A stretch of 13,347 bases of DNA, from contig DLXG01000288.1 of the NCBI GenBank assembly GCA_003448875.1, forward strand, positions 1 to 13,347, written 5' to 3'. Of this stretch, positions 1 through 7,872 are shown piece after piece (position 1 is the stretch's first letter; every line of letters starts with the position of its first letter). Made by a program: the position numbers and the translations under genes. This DNA is from Anaerolineaceae bacterium (GTDB taxonomy: Bacteria; Chloroflexota; Anaerolineae; Anaerolineales; Anaerolineaceae). The notes under the pieces are model-generated. The model searched no databases, had not been told where the DNA came from, and saw nothing but the letters and a program-made list of their open reading frames with translations.

Positions 1-478
1 CAAAAGAGTAACCCACCGCTGCCCGCGGCTGGCCGGGATGGTTAAAACGCCATAACGGGATACCCCGCTTTTCTGCCAGTTCGGCGATTCTGCCGCCCGT
101 GCTGATGGCAGCGACTGAACAACCCTTTTCAATGGCCCGCTCAAAAACTGCCAGAGTCTCTTCAGTATTGCCGGAATGGCTCGAAGCGATCACCAATGTA
201 GATTTTGAGTTTGCCCACGCAGGCAGGGTATAGTCGCGCTGGACAAAATACGGCACCCGCCCAAGCGGTTCGAGATAAGCCCCCAGCAGGTCAGCCCCAA
301 TCGCCGATCCACCCATTCCGGCAACCAGCACATGTTGAATATCACCAGCATCCGGGAGGGGCAACTGATTACCCATCTCCCAGGCCCGTTCTAGTTGTGA
401 AGGCAGATTATTGATTTCCCCCAGCATGTTTTGGGGGTCCAGTTCAGCAAATTTCTGAAAATCATCCAGATTGTTCAT
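1..478 (-). CDS. Bifunctional phosphoglucose/phosphomannose isomerase, N-terminal part (runs off left edge)
   Basis: This is a cytoplasmic SIS-domain sugar-phosphate isomerase of the small bacterial/archaeal Pgi/Pmi type, which interconverts fructose-6-P with glucose-6-P and mannose-6-P. Only 159 residues are present; the C-terminal half lies beyond base 1. Visible SIS signatures are GMGGSAIGADLL (about residues 54-65) and SSHSGNTEETL (99-109), where the family usually has SYSGNTEET. Near the edge, QPRAAVGYSF (150-159) matches the conserved segment that follows the first SIS half. The start at 478 is preferred because GGAG lies 7 bases upstream. An in-frame ATG at 490 would add MEYS but has no ribosome site. 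The gene lies 31 bases downstream of the lipoprotein gene on the same strand, so the two may be co-transcribed. The family assignment is solid; exact substrate preference cannot be read from this half. Confidence 0.88.
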   Translation of the reverse strand, partial: MNNLDDFQKFAELDPQNMLGEINNLPSQLERAWEMGNQLPLPDAGDIQHVLVAGMGGSAIGADLLGAYLEPLGRVPYFVQRDYTLPAWANSKSTLVIASSHSGNTEETLAVFERAIEKGCSVAAISTGGRIAELAEKRGIPLWRFNHPGQPRAAVGYSF

Positions 479-509
479 CGAGTACTCCATAAGGGCATGA
501 GGATTTTGA

Positions 510-1565
510 TCATGGAATCAACCATGTTGTAAAATCAAAACGGACACTCAATGGGGGCTGTGAAAAAGTCACAATCCTCAAAAAGCCGGATAATCCTTCG
601 CTGGTACGGTAGCACAGGTGAGTTCCTTCCGAAAGGGATTGCAGCCCAATCCGGCTGGTTGAAAAAATGGCGCTGCGGCAGTCGTTCAAAGAGGGCTGCC
701 CCTCCCCAAATATCATCAGGCCGGCGTCTTCCTCAACCTCCAACCAGGTGCTGCCTTCGTCTGTTTGAGTGAACCGTATATCCACTCCTTCCTCGCTGGT
801 GACCTCGCCGCGGTCAAGATCGACCCCTTGACCGAGTGCTAAATCAAAACGGCCGCTGGCAAGAATGACCGGCGTCGGCGTTAGCGTTGGGGTTGAGGTT
901 GGTGTGGGTGTAAAAGCCGCAATTACCTGAATACGCACCCAGAACGGCGCGTTTCCAGCCGGGCCAATCCCGAATAATTTTCCTTCCGGGTTACGCAGCA
1001 TCCAATAACTGGTGTATAAGCCCGGTTGTTGCGGTGCCAGCATATCAACGGCGATATCCACACTCTCACCGGGTTCAACCCGGCCCGGCAGAGGCTGGGA
1101 TGGGCTTAATCCAAGTCGGTCACCGGAAAACCATACCACCTGATAATTTCTATTCCAGGCACAGGAACCTCGATTAACCAGCCGCCAGATTTTGGTGAAT
1201 GATTGCCCCGGTAACAGGCGGCTGTCATCCGGGTAAGTTACATCCAGAATTGCCCCCGCACCGGCCCGGTCACAGGGTATTTCAGGCGGTAGCGGTGTTT
1301 CAGTTCTGTTTGAAGCAGGTGTCACGCTGATCACAATTGGCGTGGGTGTGACTGCCGGTTGGGTAATGCTGAGATCCAAAGTTGCCGCTACTGTTTCAGC
1401 TATTTGGGTCAGTTGGGATTCGGCTGTTTGGGCAACGGAAGTCAGATCAAGCGAAGGAATTACCCTGCCAGCCGGTAAATTGCACGCAGACACACCGGAC
1501 AGCAAAAAAAAAGGAAGCAATAACCATACCGATTGCCGAAAAGATAAGTGAAACCACTCTTTCAT
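510..1565 (-). CDS. Secreted lipoprotein with NBR1-type Ig-like domain
   Basis: A 351-residue exported lipoprotein of unknown role. The N-terminus has a basic and hydrophobic signal (residues 9-24) ending in a lipobox, VSAC, with Cys28 as the lipidation site. Residues about 98-214 match the NBR1 Ig-like fold, with the typical FTKIWRLVNRGSCAWN segment and GLYTSYWMLRNPEGKLFG. A Thr/Pro linker, TPTPTSTPTLTPTP (219-232), then leads to a C-terminal domain of about 115 residues ending in GTHLCYRTSEG and FLRIVTF, a module I recall from Anaerolineae envelope proteins. The frame stays open upstream to 1913, but that extension lies over fdhD on the opposite strand. ATG 1565 directly precedes the signal peptide and has GGGGATG upstream. 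Presumably it sits on the outer face of the cell and binds other proteins or polymers; the ligand is unknown. Confidence 0.85.
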   Translation of the reverse strand: MKEWFHLSFRQSVWLLLPFFLLSGVSACNLPAGRVIPSLDLTSVAQTAESQLTQIAETVAATLDLSITQPAVTPTPIVISVTPASNRTETPLPPEIPCDRAGAGAILDVTYPDDSRLLPGQSFTKIWRLVNRGSCAWNRNYQVVWFSGDRLGLSPSQPLPGRVEPGESVDIAVDMLAPQQPGLYTSYWMLRNPEGKLFGIGPAGNAPFWVRIQVIAAFTPTPTSTPTLTPTPVILASGRFDLALGQGVDLDRGEVTSEEGVDIRFTQTDEGSTWLEVEEDAGLMIFGEGQPSLNDCRSAIFSTSRIGLQSLSEGTHLCYRTSEGLSGFLRIVTFSQPPLSVRFDFTTWLIP

Positions 1566-1671
1566 GGCATCCCCAATTCTACCAAGATTTCGGCCTGCGC
1601 ACAGAATTGAAATAATCAAGTAAAATAAGAGCAACCCAGTCCGATAATTATTGTTTGGAACAGGTGCTGAT
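1566..1671. promoter_or_regulatory. Divergent intergenic region between the lipoprotein gene and fdhD
   Basis: These 106 bases separate two divergent starts, so they must hold both promoters unless either is read through. On the plus strand TAAAAT at 1621-1626 and GATAAT at 1643-1648 resemble -10 boxes, but neither has a convincing -35 partner at 16-18 bases. No hairpin or repeat stands out. Confidence 0.35.
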
Positions 1672-2502
1672 ATGATTAAACCAACCGCCGTGCAACCAGT
1701 ACGTTTTATTGAATATCGAAATGGAACCACTTCACTGGTGGAAGAGGGTAAAGTCATCTCGGAAACTAGCGTCAGCCTGACCGTCAATGGCTCGCTCTGG
1801 CTTTCGTGGATGTGTACCCCCTTGGAATTGGAAGATTTAGCCGTTGGCTTTCTCTTCAATGAAGGAATCGTTGAAACCATTCGTGAAGTCGAAATTGTAC
1901 ACCTCTGTGACAATGGACAAAATGTAGATGTTTGGTTAAATCATCCCGCCGAAAAACCGCTCACATGGCGCAAAACCTCCGGTTGCAGCGGCGGGATGAC
2001 CAGCGAAGACGCCCCCAACCGTACCCGCGCCCTACCCAATGGAGATATGATTCCGGCTGAAAAATTATTGGTTTGGATGGAGCAATTGTTCGAATCCCAA
2101 CAGCTTTACCGGCAGACTCGCGGCGTTCACTGCTCTCTGCTGACCGACGGCGAAAAGGTCATCGCTTTTGCCGAAGATATCGGCAGGCATAACACGCTCG
2201 ATAAAATCGCCGGAAAACTGCTGCGGCAATCCCTTGCACCCCGCCGACGAATTTTACTGACAACTGGACGTATCAGTTCCGAAATGCTGCAAAAAGCCAC
2301 CCGTATTGGCGCATCAATCCTTATTTCCCGTACCTCGCCTACTTCCCTTTCCATTCAACTGGCAGAACGCTATGGGATTACATTAATCGGCTATGCCCGC
2401 CGCAATCAATTTAATCTTTACACTCATCCCCAACGGGTGCACTTTGGCGATCTGATACCGCTCAAAGAAATCCTGCCCAGCAATTACTCATTATCTGCAT
2501 AA
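1672..2502 (+). CDS. fdhD: Formate dehydrogenase sulfurtransferase FdhD
   Basis: FdhD carries sulfur from a cysteine desulfurase to the bis-MGD cofactor of formate dehydrogenase, which needs the terminal sulfido ligand for activity. This 276-residue protein has the family landmarks in order: LAVGFLFNEGI (56-66), the loop TSGCSGG with Cys105, FAEDIGRHNTLDK, and a C-terminal nucleotide-like fold with LLTTGRISSEM and ILISRTSPTSL. Escherichia coli FdhD has a Cys-x2-Cys loop (C121, C124); only the first cysteine is kept here. An in-frame TTG at 1651 exists, but ATG 1672 has AGGTG about 8 bases upstream and fits the family N-terminus. It lies next to mobA and the formate dehydrogenase operon and overlaps mobA by 19 bases tail to tail. 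Confidence 0.93.
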   Translation: MIKPTAVQPVRFIEYRNGTTSLVEEGKVISETSVSLTVNGSLWLSWMCTPLELEDLAVGFLFNEGIVETIREVEIVHLCDNGQNVDVWLNHPAEKPLTWRKTSGCSGGMTSEDAPNRTRALPNGDMIPAEKLLVWMEQLFESQQLYRQTRGVHCSLLTDGEKVIAFAEDIGRHNTLDKIAGKLLRQSLAPRRRILLTTGRISSEMLQKATRIGASILISRTSPTSLSIQLAERYGITLIGYARRNQFNLYTHPQRVHFGDLIPLKEILPSNYSLSA

Positions 2503-3089
2503 GCAGCCTGTTCCGCGGCTTGAAATTCCTCCGGTGTGTTCACATTCCAAAAAATTCGACCTTCCGGGTCAAACAAATTCAATGATCCCCCTTCGATAAT
2601 GTGGACTCTCACCGCCGAAAACCAGGCGATCAGTTTCTTTTCTCCCCTTTCCATAGCCTCTCTCACAGCTTGCCGGCAAGATTGGGTCCGATACACCCCA
2701 TGAAATGGCTCATACCCTCCCTTGCTTTTAGGGACTACGGCATCCCAATTTCCTCTTTGTAAAAGTTGAGCCTGATATACCAGCAAATTCGGGCTGAGAA
2801 AAGGCATATCACAGGCAACCACGGCGGTTACACTTGCGGAGGAAACGCTCAGGGCAGTCAACAAACCTCCCAGCGCGCCATGACCGGGCAGAACATCCTC
2901 ATAAACCGGTAACTTTAAGAACTCAAAATCCTTGGGGTGATTGGCGGTGATCAAAATTTCATCGGCGATCGGCCTGACCCGCTCGATAACCCGCTGGATC
3001 AATGGTTGACCCCGAAAAGGCAACAACGCTTTATTGCTGCCCATCCGCCTCGATTCGCCGCCCGCTTGAACAACAACCGTTAACTTCAT
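2484..3089 (-). CDS. mobA: Molybdenum cofactor guanylyltransferase MobA
   Basis: MobA transfers GMP from GTP to molybdopterin to make the MGD cofactor used by DMSO-reductase-family enzymes such as formate dehydrogenase. The 201-residue length is normal. The nucleotide-binding signature QAGGESRRMGSNKALL occupies residues 8-23 with Lys20, ACDMPFL (92-98) carries the metal-binding Asp94, and WNVNTPEEF (181-189) closes the fold. The position before AGG is Gln in place of the more usual Leu-Ala. No Shine-Dalgarno sequence precedes the ATG; TATAAT lies only 8 bases upstream on the same strand, so the message may be leaderless. It converges with fdhD and is divergent from the formate dehydrogenase operon, which fits a dedicated cofactor-supply gene. 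Confidence 0.93.
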   Translation of the reverse strand: MKLTVVVQAGGESRRMGSNKALLPFRGQPLIQRVIERVRPIADEILITANHPKDFEFLKLPVYEDVLPGHGALGGLLTALSVSSASVTAVVACDMPFLSPNLLVYQAQLLQRGNWDAVVPKSKGGYEPFHGVYRTQSCRQAVREAMERGEKKLIAWFSAVRVHIIEGGSLNLFDPEGRIFWNVNTPEEFQAAEQAAYADNE

Positions 3090-3090
3090 G

Positions 3091-3103
3091 TATAATAATT
3101 ATA
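3091..3103. promoter_or_regulatory. Bidirectional -10 region between mobA and the formate dehydrogenase operon
   Basis: The 13-base AT stretch holds TATAAT on the plus strand (3091-3096) and TATAAT on the minus strand (3103-3098). The minus-strand box would start mobA transcripts at or just before its ATG (3089). The plus-strand box would serve the operon starting at 3205; TTGAAC at 3066-3071 is a possible -35 at 19 bases, longer than ideal. No good -35 was found for the minus strand. The rest of the leader (3104-3193) is pyrimidine-rich and shows no obvious hairpin. Confidence 0.45.
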
Positions 3104-3204
3104 ACCAGTTTGGTAGGAATTATTCCGCCGCTCCTCTATCCTCCTCCCCGCTTTTTCTGGTTGTTCTATCCCTTTTCCAAACCTGCTTCTGACAAGGAGA
3201 GTTA

Positions 3205-4923
3205 ATGGCTGACCTTGATTTAAGTCCACTTCTCCAACGTTTGGAAGGTTACCGCCCTCTGGGACGAACTGCCCTGCTGCCCGCTCTGCACGATGCTCAA
3301 AACATCTACGGTTATATTCCCCAGCCCGCCGCCGAAGCAATTGGGCGGGCTTTGAATGTTCCGCTCGCCGATGTCTACGGCGTCATTGAGTTTTATTCCC
3401 TGTTTTACAGCCAACCGATCGGTAAAACGGTGATTCATGTTTGCAATGACCCCGCCTGTGCCCTGGCCGGTTCCGAAACGCTTTTCAAACAAATCCGTTT
3501 CCAACAAGAGATGGTTTCCCCGAATGGCCCGCCATCTTCTCTGACGATTGAGATGGCCCCCTGTCTAGGTCTATGTGAACATGCACCGGCAATCCTCGTT
3601 CAAGGGCAGCCGGTTGCCAGAGCCAATCGGCAAAGCTGGCAGGATCTGGTCAGCGGAAAAGGCGAACGTCCTTCCAGTGTGCTAGGCGGTACAGTATCAA
3701 TCCTCACCGCCAACTGCGGTTTGGGTCATACGGTTGAATTGTCCGAATACCTTGATTTGGGCGGTTATCAGGCACTTCGCAAAGCCCTCAATACCCCATC
3801 GCGCCATATCATCGAGGAAATCAAAGCCGCTGGTCTGGTTGGGCGCGGAGGGGCTGCCTTCCCAACCGGTGTGAAATGGGAGTCGGCGGCTAATGCCCCC
3901 GGAGATATAAAGTATGTGGTCTGTAATGCTGATGAAGCCGAACCCGGCACCTTCAAAGACCGCGTATTGATGGAAGACGACCCACACAGCATTCTGGAAG
4001 GAATCATTATTGCTGGTTACGCCGTTGGCGCCAAAAAAGGATACATTTACATCCGTGGCGAGTATTTGTTGCCTTATGAGGCCATGAAAAAAGCTGTTGA
4101 AGATGCCCGTGAGGCCGGTTTTCTTGGCAATAATATACTCGATAGCGATTTCACATTCGACATCGAAATTCGGCGCGGCGCCGGTGCCTACATCTGCGGA
4201 GAAGAAACCGCCCTGTTCGAGTCCATTGAGGGAAAACGCGGTTTTCCAAGACTAAAACCCCCCTTCCCGACCACCCACGGACTATTCGGCAAACCTACGG
4301 TGATCAACAACGTCGAAACGCTTGCCAATGTACCGGTTATCATCCGCAAAGGAGCAGCGCATTACCGCAAATTAGGCACCCCAAAATCACCCGGCAGTAA
4401 ATTGTTTTGCCTTTCCGGCGACGTGGTTCGACCGGGTTTATACGAGGTGCCTTTTGGTGTGCCATTTCATCATTTGCTCTACGATCTGGCCGGCGGTGTT
4501 CGACCGGGACATCATTTTCAGGCGGCTTTATTTGGTGGTGCAGCCGGCGCATTTGCCACACAAGATCACCTGAATGTTCGCCTGACATTCGAGGACTTGA
4601 AAGAGGCCGGATTGCCGCTCGGATCAGGGGTCATTACCGTCTTTGATGAAACCCGCGACCTGCGCGACATCTGCCTGCGTCTGGCGCGTTTTTTTGCCGA
4701 AGAATCCTGCGGAAAATGTTACCCCTGTCAGATGGGCACCCAAAGGCAGCTTGAAGTCATGGAACGGATTGCCAGAGGCGATGTTCGTCAAGAAGACTGG
4801 CAACGGCTTCAAGATGTCGGCTGGACGATGACCGATTCCTCGCTGTGCGGCCTGGGACAAACTGCCGCTTCAGCGATTTTGAGTGCCATGAAACACTTTC
4901 CTCACCTGTTTCAACCCGCCTGA
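3205..4923 (+). CDS. NAD(H)/FMN-binding diaphorase subunit of formate dehydrogenase (NuoE-NuoF fusion)
   Basis: A 572-residue fusion that should exchange electrons between iron-sulfur clusters and NAD(H). Residues 1-155 are a NuoE-like thioredoxin-fold domain with [2Fe-2S] ligands C80, C85, C120 and C124. Residues 165-572 are NuoF-like: GRGGAAFPTGVKW (213-225) for FMN/NADH, VVCNADEAEPGTFKDR (238-253), RRGAGAYICGEETAL (323-337), an SLBB-like region (about 395-450), and a terminal [4Fe-4S] site, SCGKCYPC with C502, C505, C508 plus C548. There is no C-terminal ferredoxin extension of the kind seen in bifurcating HydB. The ribosome site AAGGAGA is 4 bases before the ATG. It heads the operon, with 22 bases to the next gene. 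HoxF of NAD-linked hydrogenases has the same fusion, but the downstream catalytic subunit is a formate dehydrogenase. Confidence 0.92.
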   Translation: MADLDLSPLLQRLEGYRPLGRTALLPALHDAQNIYGYIPQPAAEAIGRALNVPLADVYGVIEFYSLFYSQPIGKTVIHVCNDPACALAGSETLFKQIRFQQEMVSPNGPPSSLTIEMAPCLGLCEHAPAILVQGQPVARANRQSWQDLVSGKGERPSSVLGGTVSILTANCGLGHTVELSEYLDLGGYQALRKALNTPSRHIIEEIKAAGLVGRGGAAFPTGVKWESAANAPGDIKYVVCNADEAEPGTFKDRVLMEDDPHSILEGIIIAGYAVGAKKGYIYIRGEYLLPYEAMKKAVEDAREAGFLGNNILDSDFTFDIEIRRGAGAYICGEETALFESIEGKRGFPRLKPPFPTTHGLFGKPTVINNVETLANVPVIIRKGAAHYRKLGTPKSPGSKLFCLSGDVVRPGLYEVPFGVPFHHLLYDLAGGVRPGHHFQAALFGGAAGAFATQDHLNVRLTFEDLKEAGLPLGSGVITVFDETRDLRDICLRLARFFAEESCGKCYPCQMGTQRQLEVMERIARGDVRQEDWQRLQDVGWTMTDSSLCGLGQTAASAILSAMKHFPHLFQPA

Positions 4924-4945
4924 AAGGTAGAAAGAGGACAACCCC

Positions 4946-5671
4946 ATGGGTGAACCAATCAGCATCACCATTGACCAGCAGACCGTGCAGGCAGCCGCTG
5001 GCAGTACCATTTTAGAGGCTGCCCGACAGGCTGGTATCCACATTCCTACCATTTGTTACCACGATTACTGCACCGCTAATGGCCTGTGCCGCATTTGTGT
5101 GGTTGATGTGGAAGGATCACGCACGCTCCAGCCGGCCTGTGTGGTTCAGGTTCAGGATGGTATGGTGATTCACACCCGTACAGAACGGGTGATCCGCTCA
5201 CGCCGCACCATCCTCGAAATGCTGGCATCCAGTGTGAACCTGAGCGAAGCGCCCGAAATACAAGACCTGTTTAACCAATACCACTCGGATGCTTCCCGCT
5301 TCCCGGATGCTGAACCCCGTCATCCCGCTGTAATAGACGACAATCCAATGTACATTCGGGATTACGCCAAGTGCATCCTGTGCTGGCGGTGTGTTCAGGT
5401 TTGCGCTGAGGACGCCCAATTCACTTTTGCGATTAACTTTTCGGGACGCGGATACGAAACCCAGATCAGCACTTTCTACGAAATCCCCATGCCCGAATCG
5501 ACCTGTGTTTTCTGCGGACAATGTGTTGGCGTGTGTCCAACCGGCGCGCTCAAGCCCAAACGTCAATGGCTGCTGGAAATGGGCTACACACCGGACGAGA
5601 TCATGAGCCTGACCCGCAGCCAGCGCCAGCGCCGCAAAAGGCGCGAAGAAATTTCACAAAATCCTGCTTGA
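4946..5671 (+). CDS. NuoG-like iron-sulfur electron-relay subunit of formate dehydrogenase
   Basis: A 241-residue cytoplasmic relay between the catalytic and diaphorase subunits. The N-terminal [2Fe-2S] ferredoxin domain has C37, C48, C51 and C65 in the exact NuoG spacing (x10, x2, x13). Two [4Fe-4S] sites follow: C143, C146, C149, C153 and C187, C190, C193, C197, with the last Cys of each probably completing the other cluster. Between them, where NuoG, FdsA and [FeFe]-hydrogenases carry a His-Cys3 motif, the sequence reads [15 protein letters not shown] and has no cysteine from residue 66 to 142. The C-terminus is very basic ([12 protein letters not shown]). In FdsA-type enzymes this module is the N-terminus of the catalytic chain; here it is a separate gene, ending 38 bases before that subunit. 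Ribosome site AAAGAGGA precedes the ATG. Confidence 0.9.
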   Translation: MGEPISITIDQQTVQAAAGSTILEAARQAGIHIPTICYHDYCTANGLCRICVVDVEGSRTLQPACVVQVQDGMVIHTRTERVIRSRRTILEMLASSVNLSEAPEIQDLFNQYHSDASRFPDAEPRHPAVIDDNPMYIRDYAKCILCWRCVQVCAEDAQFTFAINFSGRGYETQISTFYEIPMPESTCVFCGQCVGVCPTGALKPKRQWLLEMGYTPDEIMSLTRSQRQRRKRREEISQNPA

Positions 5672-5709
5672 ATTTTCGTGGAAGCATTTCGGAGCGGAGG
5701 AATATCACC

Positions 5710-7872
5710 ATGCTGAAAGCAGATAAAGTAGTCCCAACCACCTGCCCCTATTGCGGCGTGGGCTGCAATTTAGAACTGCATGTCCGCGATGATTTTATCT
5801 TCAAAGTTACCTCACCATTCAACTCGGTTGTTAATCATGGCAATTTATGCGTCAAAGGTCGTTTCGGCTACGATTTTATTTACAACAAGGATCGTATCAC
5901 TGTTCCATTAATTCGCAAACAGCCCCAAAAACCCGGTCAGCGCACTCAGGCATTTGACCGCTCCGAATGGCGTGAGGTCAGCTGGGAAGAAGCATTGGAA
6001 TACACTGCTGACCGGTTGGTGGAAATTTATCAGCGCGACGGCTCAAAAGCCATGGCGGTCTATTGCTGTGCCAAAGCCACCAATGAGGATAACTACCTGC
6101 TGCAAAAGTTCTTCCGGGCGGTCTTTCGCACCAATAATGTGGATCATTGCACCCGCCTTTGCCATGCTGCCAGTGTGGTCGCCTTGCAAATGGCCATCGG
6201 TTCTGCAGCCATGAGCAATACAGCCGCTGAGGTCAAAGATTGCGATGTCTTTATCCTGACTGGTTCAAACCCGACCGAAAACCATCCCATCATCGCTCTG
6301 CAAATGAAAGCCGCTGTTGAAAAACATGGCGCAAAATTGATTGTGGTTGACCCGCGCCGGATTGAAATGGTCAATTATGCTTCCCTGTATCTGCCCATCC
6401 GTCCGGGCAGCGATGTGCCGGTCTTTTCGGCAATGGCGCATGTCATCCTCAAGGAAAACCTTTACAACCTCCGCTTCATCGAGGAACGCACCGAAAATTT
6501 CGAGGCTTTCGCATCCTCAATGGAAAAATTTACCCCCGAATTTGCCGAACAAATTTCCGGGGTAGACCGTCAGTTGATCATTCAGGCCGCCCGCATGTAC
6601 GCTACCGCTCGAAATGGAGCCATCTTCTGGGCACTCGGCATACCCGAATCTACCCATGGCACTGCCAACGCCTTGAGTTTAATCAATCTGGCTTTGTTGA
6701 CCGGTCACGTTGGGCGTAAAGGTACGGGGTTGAACCCGCTGCGCGGTCAAAATAACGTGCAGGGGGCATCCGACTCGGGCGCAATGCCATGGCATTACCC
6801 CGGCTATCAGGCTGTAGATATTGAGGAAAATGCCCGACGATGGGAAGAAGCCTGGCATATTGAACCCGGCGGCCTCAACCGCCAACGCGGCCTGACCACC
6901 ACCGAGATTCTGGCTGCGGTACACCCCGGCGGCGTGCGCGCCCTGTACATCATGGGGGAAAATCCGATGATGTCCGAGCCAAACCTCAACCACACCCGCA
7001 AGAAAATGCAGGAACTGGAGTTTTTGGTGGCTCAAGACCTGTTTATCAACGAATCAGGGGCATTTGCGGATGTCTTTCTGCCGGCCGCCTCATGGGCTGA
7101 AAAAGATGGCACATTTACGAATACCGACCGGCGCGTTCAACGCGTCCGGCAGGTGATTTACCCGCGCGGTCAGTCCCGGCCGGATTGGCAAATCATCTGC
7201 GACCTTGCCAAGCGTGTCGAAAGTCGCCTGAACCGCCCGAACTCGGCCTACTGGGACTACAATCACCCTTCCGAAGTTCTGGAAGAAATGGGACGTTGCG
7301 TGCCGGATTATGCCGGTATTCGCTACGAACGCATCGAAGAAATGGGGTTGCAAACGCCGGTGCCCACCCTCGATCATCCGGGTACACCTTATCTCTACAG
7401 CGAGCGTTTTCCCCGCGGCCGGGCAAAGTTTCACGCTTTGGAATATGTGCCTAACGCCGAAATGCCGGATGAAGATTATCCGCTGGTGTTAAGCACCGGC
7501 CGGGTTTTGGAACACTGGCACGGCGGCACCCTCACCCGCCATTCGTGGATGGATGACCTTTTCCCCGAAGCCCTGATGGATATTCATCCTGCTGACGCGG
7601 CTCGTTTGGGGATAAAGGACGGCAGTCCGGTACGGGTCACCTCACGGCGAGGAGCTATCGTTTTACGGGCAAAAGTCACCACCAAAACTAACATTGGCGT
7701 GGTGTTCATCCCCTTCCATTTCCGCGAAGCAGCCGCCAACCTGCTGACTACTGACGCCGTAGATCCTCAGGCGAAAATACCGGAATACAAAGCCGCTGTG
7801 GTACGGGTTACGCCAGCCAGCGAGGAAGAACTGGCTGCTGATATTGACTCACAGCCGCGCGGCAGGTATTAA
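5710..7872 (+). CDS. fdhF: Formate dehydrogenase catalytic (alpha) subunit, molybdopterin bis-MGD, Cys-type
   Basis: The 720-residue catalytic chain oxidises formate to CO2, or runs in reverse; E. coli FDH-H has 715 residues. The N-terminal [4Fe-4S] site is CPYCGVGC with C12, C15, C19 and then C47, followed by Lys49 of CVKG, the electron-relay lysine. The metal ligand lies in DHCTRLCHAASV: Cys151 followed by His152 corresponds to Sec140-His141 of E. coli, so this is a non-selenium enzyme. NPLRGQNNVQGASDSGAMP is the formate dehydrogenase signature with its substrate-site arginine. YPLVLSTGRVLEHWH and the C-terminal cofactor-binding domain follow. The reading frame is open back to 5521, but ATG 5710 has GGAGG 9 bases upstream and begins directly before the cluster motif. 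It is the last gene of the operon and ends one base before a convergent gene. Molybdenum or tungsten use cannot be told. Confidence 0.94.
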   Translation: MLKADKVVPTTCPYCGVGCNLELHVRDDFIFKVTSPFNSVVNHGNLCVKGRFGYDFIYNKDRITVPLIRKQPQKPGQRTQAFDRSEWREVSWEEALEYTADRLVEIYQRDGSKAMAVYCCAKATNEDNYLLQKFFRAVFRTNNVDHCTRLCHAASVVALQMAIGSAAMSNTAAEVKDCDVFILTGSNPTENHPIIALQMKAAVEKHGAKLIVVDPRRIEMVNYASLYLPIRPGSDVPVFSAMAHVILKENLYNLRFIEERTENFEAFASSMEKFTPEFAEQISGVDRQLIIQAARMYATARNGAIFWALGIPESTHGTANALSLINLALLTGHVGRKGTGLNPLRGQNNVQGASDSGAMPWHYPGYQAVDIEENARRWEEAWHIEPGGLNRQRGLTTTEILAAVHPGGVRALYIMGENPMMSEPNLNHTRKKMQELEFLVAQDLFINESGAFADVFLPAASWAEKDGTFTNTDRRVQRVRQVIYPRGQSRPDWQIICDLAKRVESRLNRPNSAYWDYNHPSEVLEEMGRCVPDYAGIRYERIEEMGLQTPVPTLDHPGTPYLYSERFPRGRAKFHALEYVPNAEMPDEDYPLVLSTGRVLEHWHGGTLTRHSWMDDLFPEALMDIHPADAARLGIKDGSPVRVTSRRGAIVLRAKVTTKTNIGVVFIPFHFREAAANLLTTDAVDPQAKIPEYKAAVVRVTPASEEELAADIDSQPRGRY

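Noticed and set aside
1566..1913. Upstream in-frame extension of the lipoprotein reading frame (to 467 residues)
   Set aside because: It lies over the divergent fdhD gene, has no family-like sequence, and would bury the signal peptide and lipobox in the middle of the protein.
3205..4923. Electron-bifurcating hydrogenase or formate dehydrogenase subunit (HydB/HylB type)
   Set aside because: The chain ends soon after C548 and lacks the extra C-terminal [4Fe-4S] ferredoxin domain of that group.
5521..5709. Upstream in-frame extension of the formate dehydrogenase catalytic subunit
   Set aside because: It overlaps the relay-protein gene and carries no known domain. GGAGG before ATG 5710 and the immediate cluster motif fix the start.
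7854..7863. GC-rich palindrome GCCGCGCGGC as a terminator for the formate dehydrogenase operon
   Set aside because: It lies inside the coding sequence and is not followed by a T tract on either strand.
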